A stretch of DNA of 35,256 bases from Pseudoprimorskyibacter sp. (GCA_029251265.1 JAQXDR010000106.1:1-35256), one strand, 5' to 3'. Shown: positions 16,195-24,899, counted from the first letter of the stretch. Numbers and translations are program-made. Notes: generated by a model not told the origin, from the sequence alone.

Positions 16195-16439
16195 AACGCA
16201 AATTGAATGAAAGTGGCTGAACCCGACATTGGCTTTGTTCGCGGCAAAACCTCAGTCCGTCCAGCATACATAGCCAACCCAGTTTGCGGACACCACCCTA
16301 TCTTAATGAGCGAACGGGCGAGGTTGTGTGCCACCCAGCACATTGATTGTGCAACGCTGACCAATCGCCACGCAGGAAATCTGCTTTGTTTGTCGAGTGA
16401 TTGGGTCTAGAGCATACAAAACAACTCACGGAGCCCCAA

Positions 16440-17099
16440 ATGAGCCTGCGCATTAATGATATCATTCCCGACTTAACCGTCGAAACCGACCACGGGGTCC
16501 TTGGCCTGCATGACTGGGTTGGCGATAGTTGGGCCATTCTTTTCAGCCATCCCAAAGACTTTACACCCGTCTGCACCACCGAATTCGGAGCTGTCGCACA
16601 ACTGTCTGATGAATGGGCAAAGCGCGGCGTAAAGGTGATGGGCGTATCTGTTGACGGTGTCGAGGATCACAAAGGTTGGAAAAAAGACATCGAAAAGGTC
16701 GCTGGAACCAGCGCTGGCTTTCCGATCGTCGCAGACATCGGGCTGCACGTCTCCAAAGCATTTGGCATGCTTCCGGCGGATGCCTATCTGCCTGACGGAC
16801 GGACACCGGCTGACAGTGCAACGGTCCGTTCGGTCTACATCATAAGCCCCGACAAAAAGGTCCAGTTGGTGATGACCTATCCAATGACCGTTGGCCGCAA
16901 TTTTGCTGAAATTTTACGCGCAGTCGATGCCCTACAAACCACTTATGGCAATCCGATTGCCACACCAGCCAATTGGGCCCTAGGACAGGATGTCATCGTG
17001 GCAGTTGCGCTGAATGACGACCAGGCCCGGGAACGCTATGGTGAGTTGGATGTTGTCTTGCCCTATCTACGCAAAGCTAAAATGCCATCACCCCAATAA
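16440..17099 (+). CDS. Peroxiredoxin, Prx6 (1-Cys) type
   Basis: A 219-residue thiol peroxidase that reduces hydrogen peroxide and organic or lipid peroxides in the cytoplasm. The peroxidatic Cys45 sits in HPKDFTPVCTTE, the Prx6 form of the PxxxT/SxxC motif. Prx6-type features continue with DGVEDHKGW, the segment YPMTVGRNFAEILRAVDALQ and a long C-terminal domain. No resolving cysteine is apparent, as expected for 1-Cys enzymes. The ATG at 16440 is preferred over a GTG-type start at 16401: it matches family N-termini (SLRINDIIPDL) and GGAG lies 8 bases upstream. It stands alone, convergent with the alginate-type operon, and a hairpin lies between them. Confidence 0.92.
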   Translation: MSLRINDIIPDLTVETDHGVLGLHDWVGDSWAILFSHPKDFTPVCTTEFGAVAQLSDEWAKRGVKVMGVSVDGVEDHKGWKKDIEKVAGTSAGFPIVADIGLHVSKAFGMLPADAYLPDGRTPADSATVRSVYIISPDKKVQLVMTYPMTVGRNFAEILRAVDALQTTYGNPIATPANWALGQDVIVAVALNDDQARERYGELDVVLPYLRKAKMPSPQ

Positions 17100-17110
17100 A
17101 ACTGCTGTTT

Positions 17111-17140
17111 AAGCCCGCGTGTATCACGCACGTGGGCTTT
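17111..17140 (+). terminator. Hairpin between the peroxiredoxin gene and the algL-like gene
   Basis: AAGCCCGCGTG and CACGTGGGCTT form an 11-bp stem in plus-strand RNA with one G-U pair and a 7-base loop, followed by a short T-run. It begins 11 bases after the peroxiredoxin stop and probably ends that transcript. On the minus strand there is no T-run, so its effect on the convergent alg operon is less clear. Confidence 0.55.
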
Positions 17141-17170
17141 CGAAAAACTAGGGTTTCCAGCCGTGGCGCG

Positions 17171-18208
17171 TTACAAACCTGCCCAAATCAGGGTCTGGTC
17201 CCCTCCCAATTTCGAATAGATAAGTGGCCGTAAACTGTCTGTCATTTCGACCAAATTTTGATCGAACCGCACGGAATTGTAGGCTTCTAACCATGCCAAC
17301 TGCCAGTTTTTCAGCTCGCGTGTACCATCAAAAAGAGACTGTTCCTTACCCGTAATTTTTTGGGTTGCAGCCCCTTCATTGGACAAATCGGAAATCGCAA
17401 AATCTACAATTCGTTCAAGCGCATTATCGCATTGCTTTGTTAAATCAGTGCCCTGCTGCATCAGCAACGCCGTCGATAAAACGAGCGGCGCAATGGCATG
17501 TAACTGATAGTGCAGCGCCCACTTGCCACGACCCATTTCTTGCGGCAGGCTTCCGTCTTCATTGGAAATACACATGATATAGGCTGCAGAGGCTGTCGCC
17601 CAGCCTTCGATCACGGGGTCGCGGTTGATGATCCCAACCGAGACGCCAGCCAGCGCGGCCCATGCGCGCAGGTTACCACGCTTTGACCCTTTTGATGCAT
17701 CTTCTTCCCAAAAGAGCATCTGTTCAGCCATCATACCCGACAACCATGGCCTGATCACGTCCAAATCCGAAGTAGATTTGGTATGCGGTTCAACTTGTAT
17801 CAGAACCAAACCAAAGCCAGCAATCCGGGACCCCATGGTCAACTTGGCATTGTTGGAGGCAAGATCACCCAAAGCATTTGCCTCGGCCCAAACAACGATT
17901 TGGCCCAGTATGCAATCTGCCGCAGCACGGCGCTCTTTCTTGTCAAGCGCTTGGATACCATTCGCCGCCTGCGTCAGTGACCGCAAAAAATCGTCCACCG
18001 GTTCAAGCGCGGAATCTACTTCGGCGTTACTTTTTTCGTCCAAAGCTGATTTGTTATCACTCTCTGATGCGTATCGGCTTCCATAAGACAAGCTTACAAT
18101 TGGTTCCGGCGCAGACGGGCATACCTGTTGAGCCGCTGCTGCATACGGAAAGGTCGTCGCAGAGCAGAAGATTACGAGTATCAAGTGTCGCAGACGCGGC
18201 ATTCTCAC
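17171..18208 (-). CDS. AlgL-like protein (PL5 alginate lyase fold) with altered active-site motifs
   Basis: A 345-residue exported protein. After a signal peptide (cut near AAAA-QQ, about residue 26) it follows PL5 alginate lyases: SYGSRYASESD at 41-51, a PVDDFL segment and the GRGKWALHY region at 226-234. In AlgL this enzyme cleaves mannuronan in the periplasm. The PL5 motif NNH.xxW reads GNLRAW here (178-183), which puts Leu180 where the catalytic His is expected. The Arg and Tyr of the RALAYHNY block are Trp230 and His237 by my alignment. It may be inactive, or a variant lyase with His237 in the base role. The likely start is GTG at 18208, overlapping the algK-like stop (GTGA). An ATG at 18202 is an alternative. 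It is the last gene of the alginate-type operon. Confidence 0.72.
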   Translation of the reverse strand: MRMPRLRHLILVIFCSATTFPYAAAAQQVCPSAPEPIVSLSYGSRYASESDNKSALDEKSNAEVDSALEPVDDFLRSLTQAANGIQALDKKERRAAADCILGQIVVWAEANALGDLASNNAKLTMGSRIAGFGLVLIQVEPHTKSTSDLDVIRPWLSGMMAEQMLFWEEDASKGSKRGNLRAWAALAGVSVGIINRDPVIEGWATASAAYIMCISNEDGSLPQEMGRGKWALHYQLHAIAPLVLSTALLMQQGTDLTKQCDNALERIVDFAISDLSNEGAATQKITGKEQSLFDGTRELKNWQLAWLEAYNSVRFDQNLVEMTDSLRPLIYSKLGGDQTLIWAGL

Positions 18209-20952
18209 TGACCAAAACCTACTCTGACCAAGTCAATAAGCGATGCTGCCCTCAGATCGCCAGAGCGTGCCGCCCGTTCCAGCCACATGGAAGCTTCGCG
18301 GGCATTGCGCTGCGTGCCTATCCCATATGCCAACGAATACCCATACTCGGTCATAGCATCAATATTGCCGGAACTTGCCGCCTCTAGCAGGAAGTTGGCG
18401 GAACTGGCCAAATCCGATGGACTGCGAGCATTTTCACGCAGGTACATGGCGTATTCGTATTTGGCCTCGTTACTTCCAGCATCAATGGCCTGCAAAAAGA
18501 TTAAGTTGACGTCGAACTGAGCTTCGATCGTTGCCCGCAGGTCAAGCGATGCCGATCTGAACTTTTCAAGGACCCAAAGCTCATCACCGGGCGCATTCCG
18601 AGCAGCCACATTACCAAGATAGACAGCCGCCGCCGCGGGATCGTAGCTTTTCAGATCCGGATCAGCCGTCAAGACATACAGCTGCCGGTACGCTGAGGTA
18701 TCCCCCTCGGACAATAAGCGTTCGTAGATCTGAACTTCAGACGGGACCGACCCTGCCCGCCATAGATCCATCTGTGGATCAGACACCCCATATTTGTTCA
18801 AAGAGTGCCCATAATCCAATGCCAAACCGATGTTGCGCCATTGAAAGCTCAGCTGCATGTCCTGCCAGATGGCAGCCGCCTCTCCTAGATCATTGATATC
18901 TTTGGTGTTGCATTTCATTTCTGCCACAGCCCGATCAAAATAATCTTCCACTTTGTCGCGGCTCACATAGGGGATCGCAAAGACGATTGCTTCAAAGTCG
19001 CCGCGCTCGTCGATGGCGCGTTCGAACTCACGAAACACATCAGCCGCGTCTCGCCCTTCGCGCGATTGGAGCTTTGCCAACAAACGAATGGCGGCACCCT
19101 CACCTAGTCTTGCCGACTTTTTGAGAAGCTCAATCGCTTCGTCTGCGACCAGTTGGTCTCTTCCGTAATGTTCAAGCAGCGCCAGTGCCAGGTCAAATCC
19201 AGTCGCATCGCCATTATTCAGATAGACGCGACGATACAGCTCCATTGCGAGATCCCGCTCTGCCGGGCTAATAGAGCGTTCGAATTCCAGCTTGGCAAAG
19301 GTTCTGAGGGCCGAATTCGACCTATTGATACGCTCGGCCCAAAACCTCTGCGCAGAGTTCGTATAATTCGGGTTGCTCTGAACGATCTGAGCGAATTGAG
19401 CCGATGGTCTGGAGCGTCCTTCAAGAGCATGTGTTTGAAGTTTTGCCAGATGACGGGGTCTCTGGGCTTGATCCAAAACGAACAAATGAGACGTGATAAT
19501 GGACAAAGGCACATGTTCCGTTGCGCGGTAGGCCCGCGCCCAACGGCTGGCCTCGGCCATACGCGGCGCATCATTCAACTGGCAGCGGTAAAGCACATCC
19601 AGCGCATTCATGCTGTCCATAAGGCCATGGCGTTCAACCGCTGTCATCAGCAGGCCGATCGTTTGATCCACTCTTGCAGGATCATCACGATGCCGCACGA
19701 GAAGTTTGGCAAGCAGTTGCATCCCTTCGCCGTCATCGCGCGCTGCGGCCTCTTCTAAAATAAGGATTGCTGCGTCCTCTCCTACCCAACGGCCAGACGA
19801 GGCAAGAATTTCTTTGGCCAAAGACGTGTAGATCCAACCTGGCGCTTCCTCTAACAGTGTAAGTTCTCTTAGATATTTAGCGTAGGATGTCTCCGCTACA
19901 TTTGGACCACGGTCGAGTTTCAAAGACAGCTGGAAATAACGTGACAGCAAACTATCGTTGCGTTGTTCGGTTTCAGAGAAATTATATCCAAGGATCTTAA
20001 GAATTTCGTTCTCTGTCACACGGCTCGCTTGAGCAATTTCCGAGACTGCGGCTGCATCTACCGCAATGCCACGATCTACCGCCAGACGCAGATAGTATAG
20101 CATTTCCGCATTATTTTTATCCGAAGAGTCGGCGTTCAAATGGTATTCCACCATGCGCCATGCACCTGTGGCACTGCCGAGGTCGGCCGCAAACCTATAC
20201 CATGCATAGGCGACATCCTCGTTTCGTGACACCACCCCACCATTTAGGTATTCCTCAGCAATACGCTCGGCCCGACCACAGATCCCGGAGTTAACGCGCC
20301 CTAAAAGTCCTCCAAACGCTGTAGATACGGTCACATCCAGCGGTGCGCTCCAATCTGGGATCGGTCGGCCTTCCAGTTCAAAACGTGCCACCTGAAGAAG
20401 CGCGTTGGAGCTGCCCTGAAATGCAGCTCGCAAAATCAGTCCTTGAGCAAAGGGGACATCGGCTTCAACACCAATCCCGTTCAGATAATATTGTGCGAGT
20501 GTCAATCTTTGAGAGCTGTTCATGCGCTCTTGTTGCTTGCGCAGATCTGCAACCAAGCCTTCAGAGACCAATTGCTCCATACGACCGGCATCAATATAGA
20601 GCTCGACTAGGCTAATCGTTTCCTCAATGCCAGCATACTGCGGGTCAACCCGACCACGTAAACCGATCAATGCTTCGATAAAATCAAACCAAAGCACAGG
20701 GTCCTCAGCCTGCAACCGACCAATATCCCTGCGTAAAAAATTAATACGCTGAGTGTCTCCCAATGCTTCAGAAAAGACCACAGGATCAGTCTGAAGACGC
20801 GCGGGGCTAACAGGTTCGATGCAGACCTCGCCAACATCAATCAGGGGAGGGAAGAATGCAAAATCTATCGTACGGTTCTGAGCCTGTACTGATGTCGTGA
20901 AGCTGCAAGACCACAAGGTTGCTGCTATCACAGCCGAGATGGAGCGGTACAT
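18205..20952 (-). CDS. Large AlgK-like Sel1/TPR-repeat periplasmic protein
   Basis: A 915-residue exported protein built from Sel1-like/TPR helical repeats. The clearest are LAQYYLNGIGVEADVPFAQG near 150-170, AYAWYRFAADLGSATGAW near 260 and a C-terminal MTEYGYSLAYGIGTQRNAREAS. In alginate systems AlgK is an outer-membrane lipoprotein that links the inner-membrane polymerase to the AlgE porin. P. aeruginosa AlgK has 475 residues, so this one is about twice as long. The N-terminus has a signal peptide. Cys16 after LWS is a poor lipobox, and a signal peptidase I cut after VQA (24) is equally possible. The ATG at 20952 follows AAGGAGT by 8 bases, and that Shine-Dalgarno overlaps the stop of the algX-like gene. 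The AlgK name rests on repeats and position, since Sel1 proteins are hard to align. Confidence 0.72.
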   Translation of the reverse strand: MYRSISAVIAATLWSCSFTTSVQAQNRTIDFAFFPPLIDVGEVCIEPVSPARLQTDPVVFSEALGDTQRINFLRRDIGRLQAEDPVLWFDFIEALIGLRGRVDPQYAGIEETISLVELYIDAGRMEQLVSEGLVADLRKQQERMNSSQRLTLAQYYLNGIGVEADVPFAQGLILRAAFQGSSNALLQVARFELEGRPIPDWSAPLDVTVSTAFGGLLGRVNSGICGRAERIAEEYLNGGVVSRNEDVAYAWYRFAADLGSATGAWRMVEYHLNADSSDKNNAEMLYYLRLAVDRGIAVDAAAVSEIAQASRVTENEILKILGYNFSETEQRNDSLLSRYFQLSLKLDRGPNVAETSYAKYLRELTLLEEAPGWIYTSLAKEILASSGRWVGEDAAILILEEAAARDDGEGMQLLAKLLVRHRDDPARVDQTIGLLMTAVERHGLMDSMNALDVLYRCQLNDAPRMAEASRWARAYRATEHVPLSIITSHLFVLDQAQRPRHLAKLQTHALEGRSRPSAQFAQIVQSNPNYTNSAQRFWAERINRSNSALRTFAKLEFERSISPAERDLAMELYRRVYLNNGDATGFDLALALLEHYGRDQLVADEAIELLKKSARLGEGAAIRLLAKLQSREGRDAADVFREFERAIDERGDFEAIVFAIPYVSRDKVEDYFDRAVAEMKCNTKDINDLGEAAAIWQDMQLSFQWRNIGLALDYGHSLNKYGVSDPQMDLWRAGSVPSEVQIYERLLSEGDTSAYRQLYVLTADPDLKSYDPAAAAVYLGNVAARNAPGDELWVLEKFRSASLDLRATIEAQFDVNLIFLQAIDAGSNEAKYEYAMYLRENARSPSDLASSANFLLEAASSGNIDAMTEYGYSLAYGIGTQRNAREASMWLERAARSGDLRAASLIDLVRVGFGQ

Positions 20953-20960
20953 AGTCAAAA

Positions 20961-20967
20961 ACTCCTT
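20961..20967 (-). promoter_or_regulatory. Shine-Dalgarno fixing the algK-like start
   Basis: AAGGAGT on the minus strand lies 8 bases before the ATG at 20952. It selects that codon over a TTG at 20958 and overlaps the TAA of the preceding gene. Confidence 0.75.
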
Positions 20968-22426
20968 AATTGGTACAGGCTGTCAGGCGGGGGGCGGCAC
21001 CCAAAGCGGCATCGGACTGGATCGATACAGATCGAACACCGTCGTTCCAAAGCCCTGAAAGTGTTACAAAGAACCTTGAGGATTGGGCTGTATCGGATCG
21101 ACGTGTTACAAATTTTGTCCGTTCGTAACCATTGTTTCCCGTAAAGGTAAATTTGACCTCTTTGGCGATAACCCCATCAGTATCTAGGAACAATGTGTTG
21201 GCATTGCTTTGACTGATCCGCCCCAAGTCTGCCGTCGCGGTGGAACTCCCCGATGTCATGTTCAAAGGAATCGAGATGGTGCAAGACCCATTTGATGAAG
21301 CAATCAGTTCGCTCATGGGTTGGTCGCCAAATTGCGCAAGGTTGTTATAGACTGGATTTTCCCACACTAGAACCGACGCATCAGAGCCACCGTTGGTCAG
21401 ATAAGACGAGATCCCGCCGTAGGCACCACCGTCTTCCAAAGCATAGGTTGTCACAGACATTCCTGTGTACGCTTGCATGGCCGCTGCCATCCCAGACGCA
21501 TCGGTGGCAGAGTACTCTGTTCCGACCAGAACCAGATTGCCGCCCACACCCGGCCGCGGAACTGAGATCTCACGGCGCTGCCTCAGGATTGGCGACCCGC
21601 CAAAAGTTTCAGAACCAATTTGCGCAGATCCAGTGGTCTGCCGTGAGCCGTTAAAATTAGGGCGCGGAGAGGATGATCGTGGATTCGGTGTCACGGTCAC
21701 CTGACGACTGCGTGGCGCAACCGGATCATTAAATCCATTTCGTGCGGCCATCATAGTGGTTTCATAGGTTGCTGTGCTGGCCTTGGGCAATTCAAGCGAA
21801 CAGTGCCGTTGCAAAATATCCCGCATTGCAGATTGGATCTCAACCTGACCTGTTGGTTGGGACCCCACGCCATACATCACGGAGTCTTCGTCCACGCCAG
21901 ATAGAGCGGTTGCAACTGTTTGTGCGACCAATTGTGTACCAAGAGCATTCAGGCGGTAATCCGTCTTAAAATACGGCTCTCCTCCGCCTGCGCCGACCAC
22001 AAGCCCTTTGCGGACATTTGCTGTCACAACGCCTGCGTTTCTAAGCCTCCGAACCATATCATCATAGACAGTCGTTGCCAGTTGTGGATCAAACCCATAG
22101 TCGAATGCGCGCCTAGGTAGAAATTCAGTCATTATCATAGCTTTTGGTGGTATTGGTGCGTAGACCAGCGTGGTCCCCCGAGACCGTAAAACCTCGCTTA
22201 GGCGGGCCATATCTTCGACAGTTTCGTCTGAAAAGGCATGAAAATTGCGAAGCTCTGGTGAAATTCTGAAGAAAACGCCATTTGACCCTTCGAGGCTTGG
22301 AAGGTATTGAAAGCCGTCCAAATCCATACAGCCATACGTTGATTCAGCCTTCAGGCCTGTTGCGCCTGTTAACAACAGGGTTGTCATTACAGCTGCTGCT
22401 GCCATTCGCTTGATAAATCTTTGCAT
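20966..22426 (-). CDS. AlgX-like protein (SGNH fold plus C-terminal domain) lacking SGNH catalytic residues
   Basis: A 486-residue exported protein with a signal peptide (MQRFIKRM to about LKA at 27). It follows AlgX, the periplasmic alginate O-acetyltransferase of 474 residues in P. aeruginosa. Early blocks are YGCMDLDGFQ, GVFFRISPELRNFHAF and TTLVYAPIPPKAMIM. A C-terminal beta-rich domain probably corresponds to the AlgX carbohydrate-binding module. The AlgX triad (Ser269, Asp174, His176) sits in GTSYS and DHH. Here the blocks read GTEYS (302-306) and DYR (156-158), so only the Asp is kept. A Ser/Pro/Asn/Arg-rich insert (about 240-280) separates the two. I chose ATG at 22426 because it begins a normal signal peptide. 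A TTG at 22450 overlapping the previous stop (TTGA) is also possible. Confidence 0.78.
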   Translation of the reverse strand: MQRFIKRMAAAAVMTTLLLTGATGLKAESTYGCMDLDGFQYLPSLEGSNGVFFRISPELRNFHAFSDETVEDMARLSEVLRSRGTTLVYAPIPPKAMIMTEFLPRRAFDYGFDPQLATTVYDDMVRRLRNAGVVTANVRKGLVVGAGGGEPYFKTDYRLNALGTQLVAQTVATALSGVDEDSVMYGVGSQPTGQVEIQSAMRDILQRHCSLELPKASTATYETTMMAARNGFNDPVAPRSRQVTVTPNPRSSSPRPNFNGSRQTTGSAQIGSETFGGSPILRQRREISVPRPGVGGNLVLVGTEYSATDASGMAAAMQAYTGMSVTTYALEDGGAYGGISSYLTNGGSDASVLVWENPVYNNLAQFGDQPMSELIASSNGSCTISIPLNMTSGSSTATADLGRISQSNANTLFLDTDGVIAKEVKFTFTGNNGYERTKFVTRRSDTAQSSRFFVTLSGLWNDGVRSVSIQSDAALGAAPRLTACTN

Positions 22427-22446
22427 GGCTCTGCTCGCTCTATGGG

Positions 22447-23316
22447 TCAATTGGTTGCCAGCCCACGACCCGGTGTGCCCGAGAAATGGTTGATAAGGTT
22501 TGTCGCCATGGTCGCAATTGCGAGGGTTTCGGATCCCTGCGCAACCTTTAAAAGGGGCAAAGCGTCCTCGATATCCGACCGGGTGCGGTTTTTCCGTGAT
22601 AATATCCCGAGGGCCCGTTTCATTTCTCCGCGTCCCGTGCCTAGGTTTGACAATGTATCTTCTATTTTCAGTCGAGTTCGTTCGGACAGCCGCCCAAACA
22701 ACTTGCCTACGCCGTTGAATTCTATCACGGCGTCAAGAGCCAGTTCGTTTCCAGCCCAAGCCTGTGGGTACAACATTTTGATGTACGTGCTAATCCGGGC
22801 CCGTGGTTCCGTGGCTGGATCAAGAAAACGCATAGCTTCAAGCATATCGTTCAAAACCCAGTTACGCCCACCACCGATCGCAATGGCACCAAAAAAGGCA
22901 ACGTCCGAATTGTAATCAGTACCCAAATAACCTGGTATCTCACCCGTGGACGGCAGAATCTGCAACATTGGTTGACCCAGTGCATCCAAAGTTTGCACCT
23001 GCCGCAGCCCGCTTAGGTGTTCGACATAGCGCGCCGCCGCCATGGTTTCGCGCAGCTCGGCAAGTCGGCGCAGTATATCTGGCGAAACCGGTTGTTTCGC
23101 TGTCAAAGCCGCCCGCGCGTCCCGAAGCTCTTGCGTCGGCAGCGCTGACATACTTTTTAGCCCCGGATCGACGACAACGTTTATCAATCGGCTTTCTTTC
23201 GAAATAGGCGAACGGGGCAACGGTAGATCGGTGATCTCCAGTTCTTGAGCAGATACCGGTACGGCAAGCAACACGATCAGGCCAAGAGCCAGAAAACTTC
23301 GTAGAGTTGAACGCAT
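22447..23316 (-). CDS. Exported protein of unknown function in the alginate-type operon
   Basis: I do not recognise this 289-residue protein. It has a clear signal peptide (MRSTLRSFLALGLIVLLAVPVSAQ, cut near residue 23). The mature part is mostly helical, with Ala/Leu/Arg-rich segments such as RRLAELRETMAAARYVEHL and RLKIEDTLSNLGTGRGEMKRAL, and a Gly-rich centre, FFGAIAIGGGRNW. It could be a helical scaffold related in style to TPR proteins. It shows none of the beta-barrel pattern of AlgE and does not look like AlgF. The ATG at 23316 has AGGAGA about 6 bases upstream. It sits 20 bases after the algG-like gene and touches the algX-like gene, so it is translated with the export and modification module. 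A structural role in polymer secretion is inferred. Confidence 0.75.
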   Translation of the reverse strand: MRSTLRSFLALGLIVLLAVPVSAQELEITDLPLPRSPISKESRLINVVVDPGLKSMSALPTQELRDARAALTAKQPVSPDILRRLAELRETMAAARYVEHLSGLRQVQTLDALGQPMLQILPSTGEIPGYLGTDYNSDVAFFGAIAIGGGRNWVLNDMLEAMRFLDPATEPRARISTYIKMLYPQAWAGNELALDAVIEFNGVGKLFGRLSERTRLKIEDTLSNLGTGRGEMKRALGILSRKNRTRSDIEDALPLLKVAQGSETLAIATMATNLINHFSGTPGRGLATN

Positions 23317-23336
23317 CGGATTCTCCTAACACTTAT

Positions 23337-24899
23337 TCACTCGGTACAAGAGACGTTCGGAACAGGAACGTTCATTAGGCCTCCAGCAGTCAGAACCAGC
23401 GGTGATTCGCCTCCAAGGGCTTCAATCACCTGATTGCTAAGATGTGCCAGATCACCTTGGACAAAGCGGGGAAATTGTTTGGCAAAATTATTACCAACTA
23501 AGGCATAAACCGCACCAGTCGCGCCACCAAGTCCGGCACCATTACGCACAAAGGTATTTTCTTGGATGAGCGTGGTTTCGTCGTCCAGCTGGTCGGCAAG
23601 ATAAACAGCAGGGCTGCGGTTGCCGAGCAAAAGATTGCCCTTTATCACCGCACGATTGCCAGAGCGAATTTCTACGCCTTTTTGGTGATTTTCTACGACG
23701 ACATTATTCTGGATGATCGCGCAGTTCACGTCTCTGAGGGTCACACCGGCGCCCCCACGGTTGTATATGACATTGTTCTCGACACGCACCGAGTGGCTAC
23801 GCGTTCGAATGGCAACACCGGCCCGGAAACCATGTATAATCAAATTTCCCGAAACCAGTGCATTGCGGCTCGCAAAATTGATCCGCACAGCGTTCGATGC
23901 AGATGGAAGCCTGCCATATGTTTCTGGCAAAGGACCGAAAAAAATGTTGCCAATCACTTTTGCATTGTTTGTTCTTGAAATAATCAAAGCCGCCGCGCGA
24001 CTGTTGCGAAAACGATTATTTTTGATGACCACGTTGTCTGTCAGCGACATAGCAACAGAATTCAGATTTTCAAAAACATTGCCTTCGATCACAATCTCGT
24101 CTCGGCGCACCAAAACAGGGTTGCGGACGATAGAAAAACCGCCAAACTTGGCTTCAGATCCAAAGCCTAACGCGCGAAAATGGCTATTTCGCGCCACTAC
24201 AGATGCACCACCCGCATTCACGACAAAGGGAAGGAATTCTGTCGCGTTTGGATTTGTCGGACCGACACCTTCAATTGTTGCGCCGATAACTTCAATACGA
24301 CCAAAATTTGCTATAAACGCACCATCTGGGCGGCTCAGTCTCAAAACATCGCCTGGAGACAGAACAAGAGTGGCATCGGCGCCGATGATCAACGGGGCAC
24401 GCAACAAGTTATAACCCGCTCCACCGTCATCCTGAACACCTGCAACGCGCGCAGCCTCGAACAGGCTTTCTACTGTCACCGTGCCGCTATCTATGACCAA
24501 AGCCTGCGCGCCAGGCAGGCTCTGTGCCTCGACAACCACGGTGTTATCTTGCGCACCATAAAGCTGGGCGATCTGGCCAAGCGTCAGCCGAAAATCCGTT
24601 GTACGGGCAGAAACACGATCCAGGCCTAGACCTCGCACGGATGAGAAAACTTCAGCCGTCGGCATCACATCGCCCGTAAACACGCCGAGACCTGAGTTTT
24701 GGATGAGAGTGGCTGCCTGAATTTCCGGACGTGGGCCTGCCCGCAAAATTTCGTCCAAGGCCTTGATCGCAACGCGGACACCATCATCCAACGCGTCTGG
24801 ATCAGTATCGCTCCGGGCAGTTGGCGCCGATGCTATCAACGCGACCGATAAACAAAGCCAAATAGCGCGTCGTATGCTTGTGAAAATGAGCTCAGGCAT
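23337..24899 (-). CDS. AlgG-like right-handed beta-helix protein lacking the DPHD epimerase motif
   Basis: A 520-residue exported protein (signal peptide to about TARS, residue 30). Its size is close to P. aeruginosa AlgG (543), the periplasmic mannuronan C5-epimerase. Shared features are the region LRAPLIIGADATLVLSPGD.LRLS near 166-189 and a run of NVIxNNxF-type beta-helix rungs from about 270 to 450. AlgG carries the catalytic motif DPHD on one rung. In the aligned rung this protein has IISR (306-309), and no DPHD occurs anywhere. The nearby KxHGIIVSR block is also not kept. Epimerase activity is therefore doubtful, although AlgG also has a structural role in protecting polymer in transit. 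The ATG at 24899 overlaps the end of algA by eight bases. Confidence 0.75.
   Translation of the reverse strand: MPELIFTSIRRAIWLCLSVALIASAPTARSDTDPDALDDGVRVAIKALDEILRAGPRPEIQAATLIQNSGLGVFTGDVMPTAEVFSSVRGLGLDRVSARTTDFRLTLGQIAQLYGAQDNTVVVEAQSLPGAQALVIDSGTVTVESLFEAARVAGVQDDGGAGYNLLRAPLIIGADATLVLSPGDVLRLSRPDGAFIANFGRIEVIGATIEGVGPTNPNATEFLPFVVNAGGASVVARNSHFRALGFGSEAKFGGFSIVRNPVLVRRDEIVIEGNVFENLNSVAMSLTDNVVIKNNRFRNSRAAALIISRTNNAKVIGNIFFGPLPETYGRLPSASNAVRINFASRNALVSGNLIIHGFRAGVAIRTRSHSVRVENNVIYNRGGAGVTLRDVNCAIIQNNVVVENHQKGVEIRSGNRAVIKGNLLLGNRSPAVYLADQLDDETTLIQENTFVRNGAGLGGATGAVYALVGNNFAKQFPRFVQGDLAHLSNQVIEALGGESPLVLTAGGLMNVPVPNVSCTE

Larger units (their letters stand above)
15671..16439. other. Weakly coding region between rluA and the peroxiredoxin gene
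   Basis: This 769-base stretch contains a terminator-like inverted repeat at 15790-15850 and one TPR-like ORF (15877-16194). The other short open frames (for example 16207-16410) have no recognisable motif and look accidental. It may be a decayed gene region. Confidence 0.45.

Noticed and set aside
16207-16410. Plus-strand open frame of 67 residues before the peroxiredoxin gene
   Set aside because: It has no recognisable motif, atypical composition and no clear Shine-Dalgarno.
23713-24414. Plus-strand open frame of 233 residues opposite the algG-like gene
   Set aside because: It is antisense to a well-supported beta-helix gene with no recognisable domain. The regular beta-helix codons on the other strand explain the long frame.
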